Shown here piece after piece: positions 34,801-43,857 of a DNA stretch of 64,000 nt (the first letter of the stretch is position 1; every line of letters begins with the position of its first letter). The notes below the pieces were generated by a model that was given only the letters and a program-made list of their open reading frames with translations, was not told where the DNA came from and made no database searches. Position numbers and translations under genes: made by a program. The DNA is from Qipengyuania gaetbuli. GTDB lineage: Bacteria; Pseudomonadota; Alphaproteobacteria; Sphingomonadales; Sphingomonadaceae. The stretch lies in the NCBI RefSeq assembly GCF_020524765.1, contig NZ_JAIVLR010000002.1, forward strand, positions 770,501-834,500. The letters run 5' to 3'.

Positions 34801-35733
34801 CTGGACAATCTTACCCATTCGCTGGTCGGTGCGCTGATCGGCCAGGCAGGGCTGAAGAAGAAAACCGGGCTGGCGATGCCTGCGCTGATCATCGGGGCGA
34901 ACCTGCCCGATGTAGATGCGGCCTGCCTGTTCTGGCTGGAAGGGGTCGAGCACCTCGGCTTCCGTCGCGGCATCACCCACGGACCGCCCGCGCTGCTGCT
35001 GCTACCGTTATTGCTGGCCGGCCTGCTTTACGGATACGACCGCTGGCAGGCGAAGCGCGGCACGCGGCCCCAAGGGCGACTGCCGGTCGATTTCAAATGG
35101 CTCTACCTCGTCAGCCTGATCGGGTGCCTGACCCATCCGGCGCTCGACTGGATGAACGTCTACGGCATCCGCCTGCTGGAGCCGTTTTCCTCGCGCTGGT
35201 TCTATGGCGATACGCTGTTCATCATCGACTTGTGGCTGTGGGCGCTGCTGGGCTTTGCGACATGGTTTTCCCTCCGGCGCGAGAAGCGCGGCCGCGCGTG
35301 GCAAGGCCCGGCCAGGGCCGCGCTTGCCGCCATGCTCGCCTATATCGGCGTGAACCATGCGATCACGCGGCAGGCGGAGGCCGAGCTGCGCGAAAGCCCG
35401 ACCGGAACCGATGTCGTCATCGCCAGCCCGGTGCCATTCTGGTTCTGGCAACGCGAGATGATCTCCGGCGGCAACGGGCTCTACACGCTGGACGAGGATA
35501 CGAGCTTGCCCGGCGTGCCTCTCGACCGGTGCGACCTGATGACGCCTTACACGTTCAATTCGCAGGTCCGCGCCTTCCTGTTCTGGTCGCGCACGCCCTA
35601 TATCGTGCCGCGCGAAGACGGCACGCTGTGGCTGCAAGATGCCCGCTTCTCCGACCCTCGCGCCAGCGGGCGCTTCGAAGTGCAACTGCCCTCCGATGCC
35701 TGCCCGGGAATTCGCACGGAACCGAGGGCGTAG
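34801..35733 (+). CDS. DUF457-like membrane metal-dependent hydrolase, probable CTG start
   Basis: 310-residue membrane protein of the YbcI/DUF457 'predicted membrane-bound metal-dependent hydrolase' type: (M)DNLTHSLVGALIGQAGL at the N-terminus, NLPDVDA, FRRGITHGP and HPALDWMNVYG with conserved His/Asp, then about four helices and a C-terminal soluble domain. The family start corresponds to a CTG codon at 34801, preceded by AAGGAG with 7-nt spacing; there is no in-frame ATG, GTG or TTG at the right place, and the upstream ATG (34699) has no ribosome site. The gene leads a unit with phrB, cfa and a serine hydrolase. Function unknown. Confidence 0.82.
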   Translation: MDNLTHSLVGALIGQAGLKKKTGLAMPALIIGANLPDVDAACLFWLEGVEHLGFRRGITHGPPALLLLPLLLAGLLYGYDRWQAKRGTRPQGRLPVDFKWLYLVSLIGCLTHPALDWMNVYGIRLLEPFSSRWFYGDTLFIIDLWLWALLGFATWFSLRREKRGRAWQGPARAALAAMLAYIGVNHAITRQAEAELRESPTGTDVVIASPVPFWFWQREMISGGNGLYTLDEDTSLPGVPLDRCDLMTPYTFNSQVRAFLFWSRTPYIVPREDGTLWLQDARFSDPRASGRFEVQLPSDACPGIRTEPRA

Positions 35734-35764
35734 TGACCTCGTTCCCCTCGCAAAAGGGGTTTCC

Positions 35765-37159
35765 ATGAGTTCACCACAGATCGTCTGGTTGCGGCGCGAC
35801 TTGCGCATGGCCGACCAGCCTGCGCTCCATGCCGCGGCCAAGGCCGGGCCGGTTATCTCGGTCTATGTGCTCGACGACGAGCGCGCGGGCGACCACGCCT
35901 ATGGCGGTGCGTCGCGCTGGTGGCTGCACCATTCGCTGGAATCGCTCGGTCGTTCGCTGGGCGCTCGCAAGTCGCAGGTCGTGCTGCGCAAGGGCGATGC
36001 GCCGCAGGTGCTGGCGGCGCTTGCCGACGAGACGGGTGCGTCGTGCATCCACGCGATCCGCCATTACGAGCCCTGGTGGAAGGAGGCGGAGGACGAACTG
36101 CGCGATGCGCTGGGCGAGGGGCGCAATCTGTGCCTTTATGACGGGAATTACCTGATGCCGCCGGGCAGCGTGACGACCGGCTCGGGCGATCCTTACAAGA
36201 TCTACACGCCGTTCTCGAAGGCGCTGCTCGAGCACATGCCCCCGCGCGATGTGCTGGGCGAGCCGGAGACCATCCATTCGCCCGATGCCTGGCCCGATAG
36301 CGACGCTCTGGAAGACTGGGACCTGCTGCCGACCAAGCCCGACTGGGCGGGTGGATTCCGCGCGTTCTGGGAAGTCGGAGAGGCCGCGGCGTACGACCGG
36401 CTCGACTGGTGGGCTGACCGCGTGGGCGACTATGACGAGGGGCGTAACCTGCCTTCGGAAGACATCACCTCGCGCCTGTCGCCGCATCTCCACTGGGGCG
36501 AGCTGAGCCCCGCGCAGGTCTGGCACAAGCTCAAGGACAAGCGCTCCGACGGGTGGAAGACTTTCGGCAAGGAGATCATCTGGCGCGATTATGCGCAGAA
36601 CGTGATCGACCAGTTTCCGGACTATCCCAAGGAAAGCTACCGCGACTACGACGAGCGCACCTTGTGGCGAAACCCGAACGCCGGTCACCTGATCCAGCAG
36701 GACCTTGAATGCTGGCAGAAGGGCATGACGGGCTACCCGGTGGTCGATGCCGGGATGCGCCAGCTGTGGCAGACCGGCTGGATGCACAACCGCGTGCGGA
36801 TGATCGCGGCAAGTTTCCTCGTGAAGCACCTGCTGATCGACTGGCGTTTCGGCGAACAATGGTTCTGGGACTGCCTCGTCGATGCCGATTACGGCAATAA
36901 CGGCGTCAACTGGCAGTGGATCAGCGGTACGGGCGTCGACAGCAACATGTTCGTGCGCATCATGGCGCCGCTCACCCAGAGCGAGAAATTCGATGCGGCG
37001 GGTTACATCCGCGAATACGTGCCGGAGCTGGCGCGGCTGTCCGATGCCGAGATCCACGATCCGCCCGACCACAAGCGCGGCAAGTATCCGAAGAAGATGA
37101 TCGGCCACAAGGAAGCGCGCGAGCGGGCGCTGGAGGCGTACAAGTCGGCCAAGTCGTAG
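35765..37159 (+). CDS. phrB: Deoxyribodipyrimidine photolyase
   Basis: 464-residue flavoprotein repairing UV-induced cyclobutane pyrimidine dimers with blue light. The N-terminal antenna domain starts IVWLRRDLRMADQPAL, and the FAD-binding C-terminal part has the photolyase signatures TGYPVVDAGMRQLWQTGWMH, NRVRMIAASFLVKHLL and DYGNNGVNWQW. The ATG at 35765 has AAGGGG 7 nt upstream. It lies 31 nt after the DUF457 gene and 41 nt before cfa. In Rhodobacter a phr-cfa pair belongs to the sigma-E singlet-oxygen response; whether the same holds here is an inference. No TGATCC-type sigma-E promoter was seen. Confidence 0.95.
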   Translation: MSSPQIVWLRRDLRMADQPALHAAAKAGPVISVYVLDDERAGDHAYGGASRWWLHHSLESLGRSLGARKSQVVLRKGDAPQVLAALADETGASCIHAIRHYEPWWKEAEDELRDALGEGRNLCLYDGNYLMPPGSVTTGSGDPYKIYTPFSKALLEHMPPRDVLGEPETIHSPDAWPDSDALEDWDLLPTKPDWAGGFRAFWEVGEAAAYDRLDWWADRVGDYDEGRNLPSEDITSRLSPHLHWGELSPAQVWHKLKDKRSDGWKTFGKEIIWRDYAQNVIDQFPDYPKESYRDYDERTLWRNPNAGHLIQQDLECWQKGMTGYPVVDAGMRQLWQTGWMHNRVRMIAASFLVKHLLIDWRFGEQWFWDCLVDADYGNNGVNWQWISGTGVDSNMFVRIMAPLTQSEKFDAAGYIREYVPELARLSDAEIHDPPDHKRGKYPKKMIGHKEARERALEAYKSAKS

Positions 37160-37200
37160 CGGACTTGTCGCAGGCGCGGCTGCGCGCCATAGCGCGGGGC

Positions 37201-38451
37201 ATGGACATGCCTACCAGCCAGCGCGGACGGGACCTCATCGAAGGCGCACGGCCCTTTGCCCGCAAGCCCGGCCTGCTGGCGCGGCTGGTCGCCCCCGGCT
37301 TCGGCAAGATCCTCGACCGCATCGACGCGGCGCTGGTTTCGGGCACGATCCATGCGACGCTGCCCGATGGCAGCATGCGCACGCTCGGCGGCCGCGCAGG
37401 AGGTTTCGAATGCGAGGTCGAGCTGCGCAGCTGGAATGCGCTGGTGCGGCTTGCCAGCAATGGCTCGGTCGGCTGGTACCAGGCGTGGGAGACGGGCGAA
37501 TGGTGGAGCCCCGATCCGGTCCCGCTCTTCGCGCTGTTCATGCAGCACGCGGCGCGGCTGGGCGATACGGCGCGGGCCAAGGGGCCGTTCCGCCACGGGC
37601 TCAAGCTGGCGCACCTGTTCAACCGCAACACGCACGAGGGCGCGCAGAAGAACATCTCGGCACATTACGACCTCGGCAATGATTTCTACGCCGCATGGCT
37701 CGACCCGACGATGAGCTATTCCTCCGCGCTCGATGTGCGCGATGACGGCATCGAGGCGGCGCAGCGGCGCAAGTGGGACGCGCTGGCGTCACGCCTCGGC
37801 GACCCCGCCTCGCTGCTCGAAATCGGCTGCGGCTGGGGCGCGCTGGCAGACTTTTTCGCGTCGCGGGGCAGTGACGTCACGGCGATAAGCCTGTCCGACG
37901 AACAGCTGTCCTGGGCAAGGGCGCGCCACAGCGCTGCCGTCGATTTCCGCAAGCAGGACTACCGCGATACGGCAGGCCGCTACGACGCCATTGTCAGCGT
38001 CGAGATGGTCGAGGCGCTGGGACGCGAATACTGGCCGACCTTCATGGACTGCATTGCACGGAACCTGAAACCGGGCGGGCGCGCGGCGATCCAGTATATC
38101 TCCATGCGCGACGAGCTGTTCGACGATTACGCGAAAAGCGCGGATTTCATCCAGGCCTATGTCTTCCCGGGCGGTCTGCTGATCCGCACCAGCGAATTCC
38201 GCCGCCTTGCGGAAGAGCGGGGGCTTGCATGGCATGACCAGGCCGATTTCGCGCTCGACTATGCCGAAACACTGCGCATCTGGCGTGAGCGGTTCGACCA
38301 TGCCGAGCAGGCGGGCGAGCTGCCGCCGGGCTTCGACGTGCGGTTCTGCAATCTATGGCGCTATTACCTGATGTATTGCGAAGGGGGATTCCGCGGCGGC
38401 GGGATCGATGTCCACCAGGTCACGCTGGTGAAAGAGGGAGAGGGCAAATGA
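37201..38451 (+). CDS. cfa: Cyclopropane-fatty-acyl-phospholipid synthase
   Basis: 416-residue enzyme transferring a methylene group from SAM to unsaturated acyl chains of membrane phospholipids. It contains NISAHYDLGNDFYAAWLDPTMSYSSA at the start of the catalytic domain, the SAM site LLEIGCGWGALADF, EMVEALGREYWPTF and the C-terminal FCNLWRYYLMYCEGGFRGGGIDVHQVTL. Start at 37201 or 37207 (two in-frame ATGs). A 6-bp hairpin, GGCGCG-GCTG-CGCGCC at 37173-37188, lies in the gap after phrB. The gene is coupled to the next by ATGA. Confidence 0.94.
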   Translation: MDMPTSQRGRDLIEGARPFARKPGLLARLVAPGFGKILDRIDAALVSGTIHATLPDGSMRTLGGRAGGFECEVELRSWNALVRLASNGSVGWYQAWETGEWWSPDPVPLFALFMQHAARLGDTARAKGPFRHGLKLAHLFNRNTHEGAQKNISAHYDLGNDFYAAWLDPTMSYSSALDVRDDGIEAAQRRKWDALASRLGDPASLLEIGCGWGALADFFASRGSDVTAISLSDEQLSWARARHSAAVDFRKQDYRDTAGRYDAIVSVEMVEALGREYWPTFMDCIARNLKPGGRAAIQYISMRDELFDDYAKSADFIQAYVFPGGLLIRTSEFRRLAEERGLAWHDQADFALDYAETLRIWRERFDHAEQAGELPPGFDVRFCNLWRYYLMYCEGGFRGGGIDVHQVTLVKEGEGK

Positions 38452-39653
38452 GGATTCGTTCGGTTCTTGCATCGATGACGGCCATCGCGCTGTGCGGGTG
38501 CGCTGCGGGCTACGATGCCACGCAGACGGTACACGTGCATTCGGCGCCTGCAGTGACGCAGTCGACCCCGGCCCAGATGGCGAGCCTCGACCCGTCCGAT
38601 TCGATCCTGTTCTGGAACGATGCGCGCCGCTCTGCCGCCTTCCGCAGCATGGAGACGATGTTTCCCGGGCTGGAAGTCGCTCCGGCATCGCAGACCCGTC
38701 ACCTCCCCGACGGCAAGGCGCTGAGCGCGGATCAGCAGGCTGCCGTGCGCGCCTTCATGGCCGAGACCTCGGCTGCAGGCGTGATGGTGCTGCAGGATGG
38801 CAAGGTCCGGTTCGAGGACTACGCGCTGGGCCTTAACTCCAGTGACCGCTGGACCAGCTTCTCGGTCGCCAAGAGCTTTACCTCGACCCTTCTGGGCGCA
38901 GCGATCCAGGACGGGCACATCGAGAGCGTCGATACGCCCGTGACCGCGATCATTCCCGCACTGGCAGGCACGGCCTATGACGGCGTCACGGTCGGCCAGA
39001 TCGCCATGATGACTTCGGGCGTGGCGTGGAACGAGGATTATACCGATCCCGACAGCGACGTGGCCAAGATGCTCGCCATCGCGCCGGTCGAAGGCGAATC
39101 GCAGGCCGTCACCTATGCCCGCACATTGAAGCGCGAGGCACCGGCGGGCCAGAAATGGGTCTACAAGACGCTGGAGACCAACCTCCTTGGCCTGATCGTG
39201 GAGGAAGCGACGGGCAAGTCGCTGGCGGCCTATTCGGCGGAGAAGATCGTCGATCCGGCAGGCTTTGCTGGCGGTCTGTTCTGGATGCAGGACCTCACCG
39301 GCGGGAATATCGGCGGCTGCTGCCTGTCGCTGCGCCTGTCCGACTATGCGCGCTTCGGCCAGTTCGTGCTCGAAGGCGGTGACGGCGTGGTGCCGGAGGG
39401 CTGGTTCGCCGAGGCAGGCGCACCGCAGGTTTCCTTCGCGCCGCGCGCGCCGGGCTTCGGCTATGGCTACCAGTGGTGGGCCTATCCGGGCGGCAATTAC
39501 GGGGCGCAGGGCATCTTCGGGCAGGCGATCACCATCGTCCCCGAAAAGAAGCTCGTCGTCGCCGTGGTCAGCAACTGGCCGACCGCGACCAGCAGCGAAA
39601 ACCGCGCCAAGGCGCAGGCACTCGTCGCAAAGCTGTCGGAAGGGGCGGACTAG
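38448..39653 (+). CDS. Serine hydrolase of the class C beta-lactamase family, lipoprotein
   Basis: 401 residues. The lipoprotein signal MRIRSVLASMTAIALCGC precedes a beta-lactamase-family (class C, esterase EstB / 6-aminohexanoate hydrolase) domain: SVAK at 139-142 is the SxxK nucleophile motif, WVYKTLETNLLGLIVEE takes the place of the YxN loop, and GAQGIFGQ near the end replaces KTG. In this group the enzymes are mostly esterases or peptidases, so beta-lactam cleavage is not implied. It overlaps cfa by 4 nt (ATGA), ending the phrB-cfa unit; the substrate is unknown. Confidence 0.85.
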   Translation: MRIRSVLASMTAIALCGCAAGYDATQTVHVHSAPAVTQSTPAQMASLDPSDSILFWNDARRSAAFRSMETMFPGLEVAPASQTRHLPDGKALSADQQAAVRAFMAETSAAGVMVLQDGKVRFEDYALGLNSSDRWTSFSVAKSFTSTLLGAAIQDGHIESVDTPVTAIIPALAGTAYDGVTVGQIAMMTSGVAWNEDYTDPDSDVAKMLAIAPVEGESQAVTYARTLKREAPAGQKWVYKTLETNLLGLIVEEATGKSLAAYSAEKIVDPAGFAGGLFWMQDLTGGNIGGCCLSLRLSDYARFGQFVLEGGDGVVPEGWFAEAGAPQVSFAPRAPGFGYGYQWWAYPGGNYGAQGIFGQAITIVPEKKLVVAVVSNWPTATSSENRAKAQALVAKLSEGAD

Positions 39654-39667
39654 GCCGCCTTACGAGT

Positions 39668-39699
39668 GGTGGCGGAGGCCGCGAAGGCACACCGCCACC
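39668..39699. terminator. Inverted repeat between convergent genes
   Basis: GGTGGCGG (39668-39675) and CCGCCACC (39692-39699) form a perfect 8-bp stem with a 16-nt loop, inside the 128-bp gap between the convergent serine hydrolase and PilZ genes. It may end one or both transcripts, although no T-run follows on either strand. Confidence 0.35.
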
Positions 39700-39781
39700 G
39701 ACGACGATACCGGACGAAGGTTCAGGCCAGCGCCCAGAGGTCGCCGCCAATGCGTCGGTCTTGTCGCCTTCCCGTAGGCTG

Positions 39782-40129
39782 TCAGTAAGGGCGGTAGGCG
39801 CCTTCGCCGCTGTATCGGGCGAGGATGTTGTCGTGGACGATCGGGCTCAGCAGCTCGCTGAACGCGCAGCCGACCATGCAGTTTTCCCACCAAACGACCT
39901 GCGCCTGCAGCGATTCGAGGCCGGGGAGGGTCAGCCAGCACATCTGGCCTTCGTGCATGCGGTTGATCGCCGCTGCCGAGAAACCGGAGATCGACAGATC
40001 GTGGACCACCGTCTGGAAGGCGCGTCCGCCGCTGGCGCGCAGCTGGCCGGGAATGGTCAGCTTGGTACGCGGCGCGCACCGGTCTTCCTGTGCTGCGACA
40101 GTGTAGCGATCCTGGGTCTGGTAGCTCAT
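39782..40129 (-). CDS. PilZ-domain protein, probable c-di-GMP receptor
   Basis: 115 residues, a stand-alone PilZ domain. The two halves of the c-di-GMP site are intact: RxxxR in EDRCAPRTKL (Arg17, Arg21) and DxSxxG in HDLSISGFSA (Asp44, Ser46, Gly49), followed by a strand pattern ending VVWWENCMVGCAF. It could transmit c-di-GMP levels to motility, polysaccharide or pilus machinery; an orphan Flp pilin gene is 39 kb away and no direct link is visible. The ATG at 40129 is the only fitting start. It lies downstream of an SDR gene with a 118-bp gap. Confidence 0.85.
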   Translation of the reverse strand: MSYQTQDRYTVAAQEDRCAPRTKLTIPGQLRASGGRAFQTVVHDLSISGFSAAAINRMHEGQMCWLTLPGLESLQAQVVWWENCMVGCAFSELLSPIVHDNILARYSGEGAYRPY

Positions 40130-40247
40130 ATCCGGCACCTTGCTTGAGACTGAAATCCGAAGGGCACGCCCGGGTAAAAACGCGCGCGGGTTATGTGTCG
40201 GAATCTCTCTCAGCAGGATTACGGAAGTTTCGCCGGATGTGGTTAAC

Positions 40248-40958
40248 CTAGCTTTCGATCCGCTCTCGGTGACGGGTCGCGAAATCGTTAACGAGCAGCT
40301 CGACCAGGCGTTCGCCCACGGCTTCGGGCGGTTTGACCGTCTGCGGGTCTTCGCCGGGATAGGCCTTGGCGCGCATTGCGGTGCGGGTCGCGCCGGGATC
40401 GATGATCGACACGCGAACGCCCGAAATCTTTTCGACCTCCTGCGCGTAGGAATCGAGCAGATTGTCGAACGCGGCCTTGGTCGAGCCATAGGCGGACCAA
40501 TAGGCGCGGGGGGTTTCGCCGACACTGCTGGTCAGGCCGATCACCCGGCCGGCGTCGGCGCGCTTCAACAGCGGGTCGAAATTCGCCAGCAGTGCCTGCG
40601 TCGCCAACACGTTGATCGTCATTGCCTGGCTTAACTGCTTTCCGTCGATCTGCGTAACCGGTGTAAGGGTCGGCAGATAGGCTGCTGAAATCACGAGGAT
40701 ATCCAGCTTGTCCCAGCGTCCGGCAATGGCCGAGGCGAGGCGGGCGATGCCGTCGCTTTCGGCAAGGTCGACAGGGGCGATGGTGGACTGGCCGCCGGTT
40801 TCGTGGATGCGGTCTTCCACCGCTTCCAGCGCGCGCACGTCACGGCCGGTGAGGACCACGTGCGCGCCTGCTTCGGCGAGCGCGACGGCGCTGGCCGCGC
40901 CGATGCCCTTGCTCGCACCCGTAACCAGGGCGAGTTTACCCTCGAGCGGTTTCGTCAT
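40248..40958 (-). CDS. Short-chain dehydrogenase/reductase
   Basis: 236-residue SDR oxidoreductase, no signal peptide. It has the cofactor motif TGASKGIGAASAVALAEAG and, in the place of NNAG, the variant VISAAYLP. The catalytic serine is in LTSSVGE and Tyr-Lys in AYGSTKAAF; PGATRTAMRAKAYPGEDPQTV near the end resembles a subgroup common in alphaproteobacteria. It follows purF with a 1-nt gap, so both are translated from the same message. The substrate is unknown. Confidence 0.88.
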   Translation of the reverse strand: MTKPLEGKLALVTGASKGIGAASAVALAEAGAHVVLTGRDVRALEAVEDRIHETGGQSTIAPVDLAESDGIARLASAIAGRWDKLDILVISAAYLPTLTPVTQIDGKQLSQAMTINVLATQALLANFDPLLKRADAGRVIGLTSSVGETPRAYWSAYGSTKAAFDNLLDSYAQEVEKISGVRVSIIDPGATRTAMRAKAYPGEDPQTVKPPEAVGERLVELLVNDFATRHRERIES

Positions 40959-40959
40959 G

Positions 40960-42447
40960 TCAGGCGACCTTGTTTACCGGAAAGGCGAGCTGCTTCTGCT
41001 TGTCCTCGCGCTTGGCGAGGTCGGTCAGCGAGGTGGGATAATCGCCGGTGAAGCAGGCGTCGCAGAATTGCGGGCATTCCTTATTGCGCGGCTTTTCGCC
41101 GACCGCGCGGTAAAGCCCGTCGATGGAGACGAAGGCGAGGCTGTCCGCCTTGATGAATTCGCGCATCGGTTCGAGATCCATGCGCGCGGCCAGCAGCTTG
41201 GAGCGTTCGGGCGTGTCTACGCCGTAGAAGCAGCTGTATGCGGTCGGCGGGCTGGCGACGCGGAAATGCACTTCCTTGGCGCCTGCATCGCGCATCATCT
41301 CGACGATCTGCATCGAGGTGGTGCCGCGCACGATCGAATCGTCGATCAGGACGATGCGCTTACCTTCCACCAGCATGCGGTTGGCATTGTGCTTGCGCTT
41401 CACGCCTGCATGGCGTGCGCCGTCGGACGGCTGGATGAAGGTGCGCCCGACATAGTGCGAGCGGATGATGCCCAGTTCGAACGGAATGCCCGAAGCCTGC
41501 GCATAGCCGATGGCCGCAGGAACCCCGCTGTCGGGCACGGGCACGACCAGATCGGCCTCGACCGGCTTTTCCTTGGCCAGCTCGGCGCCGATGGCCTTGC
41601 GCGCTTCGTAGACGCTTCGCCCGGCAAAGAAGCTGTCGGGACGGCTGAAATAGACGTGTTCGAAGATGCACGGGCGCGCACGGTGCGTTCCGAACGGATG
41701 GATCGAATCGATATTGCCGTCGTAATCGACCTTGATCAGTTCGCCTGGTTCGACCTCGCGGATCATTTCGGCGCCGACCACGTCGAAGGCGACGCTTTCG
41801 CTGGCAAAGGCGGTCGCATCGCCGATCCGGCCCATGACGAGCGGACGGATGCCGAGCGGGTCGCGGCAGGCGATCATGCCTTCGGGCGTCATCACGATCA
41901 GCGCATAGGCACCTTCGAGCAGGCGCAGCGCATCGACCAGACGGTCGACGATGGTCGGGTAACGGCTGGTGGCGACGAGGTGGATGATGACTTCGGTGTC
42001 CGAGGTCGACTGGAAGATCGCGCCGCGCTGGACCAGTTCCTCGCGCAGCGTGCCCGCGTTCGAGATATTGCCGTTGTGCGCGACGGCGAAACCGCCGCTG
42101 GCAAGGTCGGCATAGAGCGGCTGCACATTGCGCAGGCCTGCGCCGCCGGTGGTCGAATAGCGGACGTGGCCGGCAGCCATGTGGCCGGGCAGTTCGGCAA
42201 TGGCGTCGGCGGAAGAGAAGTTCTCGGCCACGTGGCCGAGGCCGCGGCGGGCGCGGAATTCGGCGCCGTCCCAGGCGACGATCCCGGCAGCTTCCTGCCC
42301 GCGATGCTGGAGCGCGTGGAGGCCAAGCGCGGTGGCCGCCGATGCATCGGCAGCGTTGATGACGCCGAACACGCCGCATTCCTCACGCAGCTTGTCGCCA
42401 TTCTCGTCGAGGAAAGGGTGGGTGAGGTTCCCAAGGGGCGTATTCAC
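40960..42447 (-). CDS. purF: Amidophosphoribosyltransferase
   Basis: 495-residue enzyme making phosphoribosylamine from PRPP and glutamine, the first step of de novo purine synthesis. A 23-residue propeptide precedes the catalytic cysteine in EECGVFGV (Cys24). The glutamine domain has HRGQEAAG and HNGNISNA; the phosphoribosyltransferase domain has VLIDDSIVRGTTS. The late cysteine cluster CPQFCDACFTGDYPT together with earlier cysteines marks the [4Fe-4S] type known from Bacillus. It is divergent from lolC over 168 bp and precedes an SDR gene. Confidence 0.96.
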   Translation of the reverse strand: MNTPLGNLTHPFLDENGDKLREECGVFGVINAADASAATALGLHALQHRGQEAAGIVAWDGAEFRARRGLGHVAENFSSADAIAELPGHMAAGHVRYSTTGGAGLRNVQPLYADLASGGFAVAHNGNISNAGTLREELVQRGAIFQSTSDTEVIIHLVATSRYPTIVDRLVDALRLLEGAYALIVMTPEGMIACRDPLGIRPLVMGRIGDATAFASESVAFDVVGAEMIREVEPGELIKVDYDGNIDSIHPFGTHRARPCIFEHVYFSRPDSFFAGRSVYEARKAIGAELAKEKPVEADLVVPVPDSGVPAAIGYAQASGIPFELGIIRSHYVGRTFIQPSDGARHAGVKRKHNANRMLVEGKRIVLIDDSIVRGTTSMQIVEMMRDAGAKEVHFRVASPPTAYSCFYGVDTPERSKLLAARMDLEPMREFIKADSLAFVSIDGLYRAVGEKPRNKECPQFCDACFTGDYPTSLTDLAKREDKQKQLAFPVNKVA

Positions 42448-42615
42448 AGGGTGCTGTCCGCGCTGCCAACCGATGGCGGTCCAATGGCGATGTTACGGCC
42501 CGATTACAAGGGCGATGACGGCGGTAACAGTGGACCGGATGCGGCAATTCATTGCACGGCCAGCAATCCCTGCCTAAACGCGGCAGGCAACGGACAACGA
42601 CAGACAAGAGCCGCC

Positions 42616-43857
42616 TTGATCCTCTCTCCCTTCGAACGGACCATCGCCAAGCGCTACCTGCTTCCCGGCAGGAGCGAGGCGTTCATCGCGCTGGTCGCGG
42701 GCATATCCATCACCGTCGTCATGCTGTCGGTCGCCATGCTGGTGATCGTGATGAGCGTGATGAACGGGTTCCGCGCCGAACTGCTCGACAAGATCGTCGG
42801 CCTCAACGGCCACGCCATCATCCAGGCCTATGGCGGACCGATGGAAGACTGGGAGGAAATCCTCCAGGAAACCCGCCAGACGCCCGGCGTGGTGGAGGCC
42901 AGCCCGCTGATCGAACAGCCGCTGCTGGTGACCTTCAACGGCCGGGCGGAAGCGATCCTGCTGCGCGGCAATACGGCGCAGGACATTCGCGAACTGGGCG
43001 AGAAGACGCTCGGCGGCAACATGGATTCGCTCCAGCCCGGTTCGGGCAAGGTCGCGATCGGTGCGCGGCTTGCGGAGAACATCGGCGCGCGGGTGGGCGA
43101 CACCATCACGGTCATCAATCCGCAGGGCCGTTCGACGCCGTTCGGCACCGTGCCGCGCCAGATCGGCTACGAGATCGGGGCGATCTTCGAAATCGGCATC
43201 TACGACTATGACGGCGCCTTCGTCGTCATGCCGATGCAGGATGCGCAGACCCTGCTCCTGATCGGCGACAAGGTCGGCATGATCGAGGTGAAAGTGACCG
43301 ATCCGGACGAGGTCGAGGATATCCTCGAACCCGTGCAGGCGCAGCTTGCCGGGCGCGCGGTCATCCAGACCTGGAAAACCATCAACGCGACCCTGTTCGA
43401 GGCGCTTCAGGTGGAGCGCGCCGCCATGGCTTTCGCCTTGAGTTTCATGGTCCTGGTGGCTGCTTTCAATATCCTGTCGAGCCTCGTGATGCTGGTCCGC
43501 GCCAAGACGCGCGACATCGCCATCATGCGCACGATGGGCGCGACACGGCGCAGCCTGACCAAGATTTTCGTGACCACCGGCTTTACCGTGGGCGCGCTGG
43601 GCACGATCGCCGGCCTCATCCTCGGGGCGCTGGTGCTGGGCTTCCGCGAACAGATCGTGTCGGCCATCAGCTGGCTGACCGGCGCCGACCTGTGGGATCC
43701 GCAGGTCCGCTTCCTCAGCACCATCCCGTCGAAGCCCGATCCGGTCGAAATCGCCATGATCGTCGGCCTTGCGCTGGTGATGAGCTTCCTCGCCACGCTC
43801 TATCCGGCGCTCAAGGCTGCCAGCACGGACCCGGTACAGGTGCTTCGCTATGAATAG
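42616..43857 (+). CDS. lolC: Lipoprotein-releasing ABC transporter membrane subunit
   Basis: 413-residue inner-membrane protein of the LolCDE complex, which releases lipoproteins for transport to the outer membrane. Helix 1 (about residues 22-48, [21 protein letters not shown]), a large periplasmic domain, and three C-terminal helices with the MacB/FtsX-like [17 protein letters not shown] coupling helix are visible. The start is a TTG at 42616 giving (M)[14 protein letters not shown], the family N-terminus; the long upstream open frame is antisense to purF and not coding. LolD follows with an 8-nt overlap. It may act as a LolF-type LolC/E hybrid since no second subunit gene is adjacent. Confidence 0.93.
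   Translation: MILSPFERTIAKRYLLPGRSEAFIALVAGISITVVMLSVAMLVIVMSVMNGFRAELLDKIVGLNGHAIIQAYGGPMEDWEEILQETRQTPGVVEASPLIEQPLLVTFNGRAEAILLRGNTAQDIRELGEKTLGGNMDSLQPGSGKVAIGARLAENIGARVGDTITVINPQGRSTPFGTVPRQIGYEIGAIFEIGIYDYDGAFVVMPMQDAQTLLLIGDKVGMIEVKVTDPDEVEDILEPVQAQLAGRAVIQTWKTINATLFEALQVERAAMAFALSFMVLVAAFNILSSLVMLVRAKTRDIAIMRTMGATRRSLTKIFVTTGFTVGALGTIAGLILGALVLGFREQIVSAISWLTGADLWDPQVRFLSTIPSKPDPVEIAMIVGLALVMSFLATLYPALKAASTDPVQVLRYE

Noticed and set aside
40708-42615. Very long plus-strand open frame running into lolC
   Set aside because: It lies antisense to the SDR and purF genes, whose motifs are unmistakable; the plausible lolC start is the TTG at 42616 and the upstream frame shows no domain.
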